A DNA stretch of 23,596 nt, taken from IMG/VR virus record IMGVR_UViG_3300031568_000004, positions 1 to 23,596 of that record, one strand, 5' to 3'. Positions 19,787 to 23,596 of this stretch are shown here, piece by piece (position 1 is the stretch's first letter; every line of letters starts with the position of its first letter). Below the pieces are notes generated by a model. The model worked only from the letters and a program-made list of their open reading frames with translations, had not been told where the DNA came from and did no database searches. The translations under genes were made by a program, and so were the position numbers. Origin of the DNA: a virus.

Positions 19787-21691
19787 CTACTGTAGTCTCA
19801 CAAACGGACTCACTTCCACGTTCGTCCCGATGTACTTTGCCTTGTCCACTACGCGCGGCGTGCCGTCGGCGTACACCGTCAAGCGATACGCTGTCTGGTC
19901 GTACTCGAAGTAGGCATCTGCGCTCGCGGCGATCTCGATGTCGCGCACCAACTGGACGGCGTACATCGAGAAGTCGGCCAGTAACACGTCACCAGCAGTG
20001 CCTAGCGTGTTGACCTTCTCGGTCAAGATGACCGGGATTCCCATCAGCGTTCCCGCGATGCCTTCCTGCCAGTTCGGTTGCCAAACGGGAGTGTTGCCAA
20101 CTGAGAACTGGACGAGTTGCGGCAGCACGGTCGGATGGATCAACCACACCGCGCGACCGAGCGAGCCCGGCATCAAGCGCTCCAACATCTTTGCCGCGTC
20201 AACCGGCTTGAACTGGTTGGCGGTGTCGCGCGTCACGCTTACCAGCGCTTGCGCATTCAGCACACCGAGTGGCTCGCCTGCGCCGTTACCACGGATGAAG
20301 TAGTAATCCAGGTAGTCCGAAGCGCTTTCAGCCAAGATGCGCCTGATTTGCGCGTCAAACGTGGTGCTGGCCAACATCCGGTTGCTGACGCGAACGATGC
20401 CGGCCATCGTCAGCGCGCGCAAGGTGTACTGCTTGAAGGCTGGCTCGGTCTCGGAAATCGCGCTGTTCTCGTTCGCCCAGGTGAACTTCACGCCGCCATA
20501 CCAGGCGAACACACCGGATGCGCCCTTGCTGAGGTCAACGACTGGCTGGCGAATCGTGCCGGGCGCGTCGGTGACGAAAGCACGCGGCAGAACGATGGAC
20601 TGCTCACTCACAGCGGTCAATAGGTCGGGGAGTAGCGTCTCCGGCACGAGATAGCCCCCCGACGGGCCAGAACCCGTGCCTAGCGCCTTAATCGCATCGT
20701 AGTCCTTGCGCGCCACGGCGCTCATGAAGTCGCGCAAGGTTATGCTCTTGGTCTCAGTCACAAACATGTGAATCTCCTTCGCCACGCCCTTTCGCGCATC
20801 CGCCTTGCCTTCGTCGGCGGTGACGACCGCCGCAGGCTTGACCTCTGGACGCGCAATCGAGCGGATAGCTTCGACAATCTCGACGCCGAGCGTGCGAGGC
20901 TCAGCGGGCGTTGGAGTCAGCGATACCTCAACGATAGGCCATCGCTCGATCTCGCCTGTGCTCTTGCGGGAAACAAGGTGGCCAGGCGCGCCAGTGCTCA
21001 TGCCAAGCGCGCCTTGCTCAGCTAACTGGCGCACGAGCTCGATGTACTTGCTGTGCCGGTCAAGCTCGGCCATGACCAGCACGCCAATGTCGTCAGCATC
21101 CATGCGCTCTACGCGCCCGATCACCTTAAGTCCTACGTCAGGGTGAATGCCATGCTCGTAGAGGAGCGGCGGGTTGCTCAAGCCGAGAAGCTCCGACCCG
21201 AAGTCAGTCTTGCACGTGAAATGCTCGCCGTGCAAGTCGCGCCCGCCGAAAACGACCGCGTAGCCTTCAGCGTATAACTTGCCTTCCTGCTCATACACCT
21301 TCACAGCGAACGAGCGCGTCTCTGTCTCCTGTTTCTGCTTACCCAGCAGCTCTTCGAGCACCTTACGCGCCTGCGCGAGTAACTCTTCTGGCGCGTCAAT
21401 TCCCCCGCGCGCGCCATTCACGGCAGCCAGCGCAAAGCGCATGCCGGATGTGACCAGCCGCGGCTCGCCGTCCACGATGTCGCCACATGGCGCAACCAGG
21501 TCGCCTTTAGTCGCAGACTCGTCACGGCGGAAGAGAAACAAGCGCGCGGCGCGGTCGAGCGCCTCATTGCGCAAGTCCTCTTCGGCGTCGGTCTCGTATC
21601 CGGCCCACGATAGGATGCGTTCGCGCGAGGCGTCACCGTCCCACTCGTCGCGCTCAACAACAGGAAGGTCAATGTCAAGCGTGAATCTCAT
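19787..21691 (-). CDS. fused prohead protease and HK97-fold major capsid protein
   Basis: The product is a single 634-residue frame. Residues 1-118 are an accessory N-domain seen in some phage proteases. Residues 125-275 are the U35-type prohead protease with EGYAVVFGGRDL, catalytic His180 in LLYEHG and Ser232 in LGMSTG. Residues 280-308 form a linker. From residue 309 the HK97 capsid protein follows (ALGTGSGPSGGYLVPETL, an E-loop and P-domain region, and FIRGNGAGEPLGVLN). The protease would cut itself off during maturation. An internal start for the capsid part is present at 20767 with AAGGAG. The ATG overlaps the upstream stop as ATGA. Confidence 0.92.
   Translation of the reverse strand: MRFTLDIDLPVVERDEWDGDASRERILSWAGYETDAEEDLRNEALDRAARLFLFRRDESATKGDLVAPCGDIVDGEPRLVTSGMRFALAAVNGARGGIDAPEELLAQARKVLEELLGKQKQETETRSFAVKVYEQEGKLYAEGYAVVFGGRDLHGEHFTCKTDFGSELLGLSNPPLLYEHGIHPDVGLKVIGRVERMDADDIGVLVMAELDRHSKYIELVRQLAEQGALGMSTGAPGHLVSRKSTGEIERWPIVEVSLTPTPAEPRTLGVEIVEAIRSIARPEVKPAAVVTADEGKADARKGVAKEIHMFVTETKSITLRDFMSAVARKDYDAIKALGTGSGPSGGYLVPETLLPDLLTAVSEQSIVLPRAFVTDAPGTIRQPVVDLSKGASGVFAWYGGVKFTWANENSAISETEPAFKQYTLRALTMAGIVRVSNRMLASTTFDAQIRRILAESASDYLDYYFIRGNGAGEPLGVLNAQALVSVTRDTANQFKPVDAAKMLERLMPGSLGRAVWLIHPTVLPQLVQFSVGNTPVWQPNWQEGIAGTLMGIPVILTEKVNTLGTAGDVLLADFSMYAVQLVRDIEIAASADAYFEYDQTAYRLTVYADGTPRVVDKAKYIGTNVEVSPFVRLQ
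20765..20779 (-). promoter_or_regulatory. internal ribosome binding site and ATG for free capsid protein
   Basis: Inside the fused gene, AAGGAG is followed by six bases and ATG (residue 309, MFVTETKSITLR). This would start a 326-residue capsid protein in the same frame (19787-20767). It explains how capsid subunits could outnumber protease. Confidence 0.65.
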
Positions 21692-22116
21692 TTCTTCAGC
21701 TCCCGCTCGATGATGCGCGAGAACTCGCGCGTCACGGCGCGATTGTAAACCAGTTTACTTGCTTCTTCGTCGGCGCGTTTCCAGCCGCGATCTCGATGGA
21801 ACGGCTGTTGTGCTCGCCCGAACACGAACGCGGCATAGCGCGCCTTGTTTCGCACAACCACCTGCGCGCTGCTGGTCGGCGTGACGAACCACTGCTTCGC
21901 CAACCAGCCCGTTCGCCGATACGGCAGCCGGACGTTCGCCAGCACGTACCTGCGCTGTCGCTCGCTCTTCCAGCGGATGCGCATCCCGGGCTTTCTCGGC
22001 GGATACACGTTCACGTTGTCGCGCAGCCGGTAGCCCAAGAAGAGCAGCGCAGGCGTGAGATCGAGTTGGCCGCGAAACACGCGCGGCAGTTTTAAGCGAA
22101 CAATGGTGTTACTCAT
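21688..22116 (-). CDS. HK97 gp10-like head-tail or minor tail protein
   Basis: From the ATG at 22116 the product has 142 residues: a strand-rich, very basic sequence (KPGMRIRWKSERQRRYVLA, YRRTGWLAKQW) with a C-terminal helix (VTREFSRIIERELKK) like gp10-type joining proteins. AAGGAG lies upstream within the arginine-rich tail of the portal-MuF gene, and the start overlaps its stop as ATGA. An earlier in-frame start at 22236 was rejected because it lies in the portal-MuF coding sequence. It is placed before protease/capsid here, which is not the usual place for gp10. Confidence 0.55.
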   Translation of the reverse strand: MSNTIVRLKLPRVFRGQLDLTPALLFLGYRLRDNVNVYPPRKPGMRIRWKSERQRRYVLANVRLPYRRTGWLAKQWFVTPTSSAQVVVRNKARYAAFVFGRAQQPFHRDRGWKRADEEASKLVYNRAVTREFSRIIERELKK

Positions 22117-23596
22117 CTGCGGCGTCTCCTTGATTGTTCTAGCGTCGTCCAGCACCGGCAACTGACGTGAGCCGGCGGCAGCTCGTCCCAGCCATCGCCT
22201 TGTTCGCGCCCATCGCGGGGTGCGCATATCGGGCACACGCGCTCGTCAGCAGCGGTTCGCCACACGTGGACGAGCGATAAGCCGGACTCGCTGAGTATCT
22301 GCCTTGCAATGTCCGTTCCCTGCGAGTAAGCGCGCGTAACTTCTGTCGTGGCGATCATCTCAGCGCGCTGCCTACCGAACATGCGCGCGATGCGATCAAC
22401 GAGCATCTCGCGCGTCCAGCCTTCAGCGCGCGCACGGGTGAATAGCTCACTTAGTCGCTTTCTCGTGGTCTCGTTAATCCCATGGACAAGCTCGTAGCTG
22501 TAATCCTTCGCCCATTGCGACGCAAAGTCGTACGCACGCTCCACATCTGCGAAGGACGACGACGATAGCATCGCAGCAGTGGCTTGCTCAGTGGCAACAG
22601 CGAGCAACAGAGACTCGGCGTACGCACGCGCTTTCTTCTCGAAGCCTTGCTCATCGTAGCTCAGATCGTCTAACGAGATTGAGTCCTCAAGCACCTGGAG
22701 CATCTGCGCCGCGAGTTCCTCACGCTCGCGGTCAAGCGGCGGTTCGACGCGACGCGCCTTCGCTTCTACAAAGCGCGCGAAGGCAAACGGCGAATGGCCA
22801 AGGTCGGCGAGTGACTTGACCGCGCGAACCCACGAATCCGGCAGGTCACGCGGGAAGAAGTCGGCAAGTAACGTCTTGCGCGCCTCGCTCTTTCGTCGCC
22901 ACTGGTCAAGTTCGCGCAGCGCAGATTGCGTCACCATGTCAATCGGCTGCTCTGTCTCGAACCCCAGCATCTGGCGCGCTTCTTCGCGCGTCACCAGGCC
23001 AGCCTGGTACAGATCAATGATGCTCTTGCGCTGCGCGCCCACATCCTCAGCCAGCGCTTCGATATCATCGTAGTTGATCGTCAGCCCCAGTGCTTCTGCG
23101 ATCAACTCGGCGTCCGGCAATACAGTGTCGCGCCAGAATGAGATACGATGCTCAGCGGCGGTAGCGTAATTGGCCGCGTCCGCGAGCATCGTGACGGGCA
23201 CGCCGAAGGCAGCGCTGATGCGCCTTAACGCCATCTCGTCAACCTGCGCCATAGCGAGCTTGTCGAGCGCTGGTATGTCCAGCGGTTTGATCTGCATGTT
23301 ACGCCGGAGCACGAGTGCTCGCCATGCGTTGCGCACACCGGCTGTGAGCTTCTGCCACGTCGTGCGCAAGGCTTCAGCATCAGCGTCGGTCAGCGCACCT
23401 TCCTCTGGCGTGATGATGAGTGGTGGAAGTGCGCCCTGCTCAAAGAAGGCGCGCGTGAACTGCTCGGCTGCCAGCGCAGTAGACGCACTGGTCTCGGCGA
23501 CCTTCAGCGGCGCGAGTCCCGGCCCGATGTCGCTCGTCGGAGACCAAGTGTGCGCATAGATCACCTGGTCAGGCTGGTAGCGGCGCGTGAACTGGC
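22113..23596 (-). CDS. portal protein fused to a MuF-type minor head domain (N-terminus beyond window)
   Basis: The frame is open to the right edge; 493 residues are visible. The first ~210 are the C-terminal half of an HK97-type portal (QVIYAHTWSPTSDIGPG, FGVPVTMLADAANYATAAEHR, then the helix AALVTREEARQMLGF-like segment). After a helical linker, the last ~120 residues form a MuF domain: TTEVTRAYSQGTDIARQ, then VCPICAPRDG and HVSCRCW, the Cys/His pattern of this family. The portal is the DNA gate of the head, and MuF proteins are packaged beside it. A very basic RRRRR tail ends the protein. Confidence 0.88.
   Translation of the reverse strand, partial: QFTRRYQPDQVIYAHTWSPTSDIGPGLAPLKVAETSASTALAAEQFTRAFFEQGALPPLIITPEEGALTDADAEALRTTWQKLTAGVRNAWRALVLRRNMQIKPLDIPALDKLAMAQVDEMALRRISAAFGVPVTMLADAANYATAAEHRISFWRDTVLPDAELIAEALGLTINYDDIEALAEDVGAQRKSIIDLYQAGLVTREEARQMLGFETEQPIDMVTQSALRELDQWRRKSEARKTLLADFFPRDLPDSWVRAVKSLADLGHSPFAFARFVEAKARRVEPPLDREREELAAQMLQVLEDSISLDDLSYDEQGFEKKARAYAESLLLAVATEQATAAMLSSSSFADVERAYDFASQWAKDYSYELVHGINETTRKRLSELFTRARAEGWTREMLVDRIARMFGRQRAEMIATTEVTRAYSQGTDIARQILSESGLSLVHVWRTAADERVCPICAPRDGREQGDGWDELPPAHVSCRCWTTLEQSRRRRR

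Noticed and set aside
1-23596. tRNA genes, insertion sequences, integrase and attachment sites
   Set aside because: None could be recognised on either strand.

Overview
The window is a continuous piece of a tailed, siphovirus-type phage (or prophage) genome. The evidence is a collinear HK97-type head and long-tail morphogenesis block, a lambda-O-like initiator with an origin inside its gene, a DnaB helicase, and a holin-like gene. No integrase, terminase or lysin gene lies in the window. The base composition is GC-rich. Start sites mostly carry AGGAGG-type ribosome binding sites, and promoters fit the sigma-70 consensus, so the host is a bacterium whose phylum I cannot name.

Layout. (1) 1-5869, leftward: ParB-like protein (cut by the edge), a small membrane/coiled-coil protein, a holin-like protein, a metallophosphoesterase, a PD-(D/E)XK-type nuclease, a zinc-ribbon protein, DnaB helicase, an O-type initiator carrying seven iterons, a second short O-type winged-helix protein, small unknowns and two ribbon-helix-helix proteins. 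(2) 5870-6039: a divergent control region with two perfect DnaA boxes, a strong rightward promoter and two palindromic operator candidates. (3) 6040-11283, rightward: unknown small proteins, a RecT/annealing-like protein, a DUF1874/AcrIII-1-like protein, a MoxR-type AAA+ ATPase and its VWA partner. (4) 11239-11649: a compact noncoding module described below. (5) 11667-23596, leftward: portal-MuF fusion (cut by the edge), gp10-like protein, fused protease-major capsid protein, connectors, tail tube, tail chaperone pair with a -1 frameshift site, tape measure, Dit-like protein, hub-like protein and a terminal tail protein.

The most unusual part is the module at 11239-11649. A promoter identical in architecture to the main rightward promoter (TTGACA-16-TACAAT) sits inside the 3' end of the VWA gene. 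Its predicted start coincides with the first base of a complete type III hammerhead ribozyme. After the ribozyme come two 33-nt-spaced direct repeats, then a three-repeat, two-spacer CRISPR-like mini-array, then a strong intrinsic terminator. No cas gene is present. The same operon encodes a DUF1874 (AcrIII-1-family) protein in which the family's catalytic histidine position holds tyrosine. My reading is that the phage makes a self-trimming small RNA carrying guide-like units for the host's Cas proteins, alongside an anti-CRISPR-family protein. This is inference; the parts themselves are read directly from the sequence.

A second unusual signal is the VWA gene. Its low-complexity linker is encoded by a nearly unbroken chain of perfect hairpins of unrelated sequence, several with GNRA- or UNCG-type tetraloops, and more hairpins follow through the rest of the gene.
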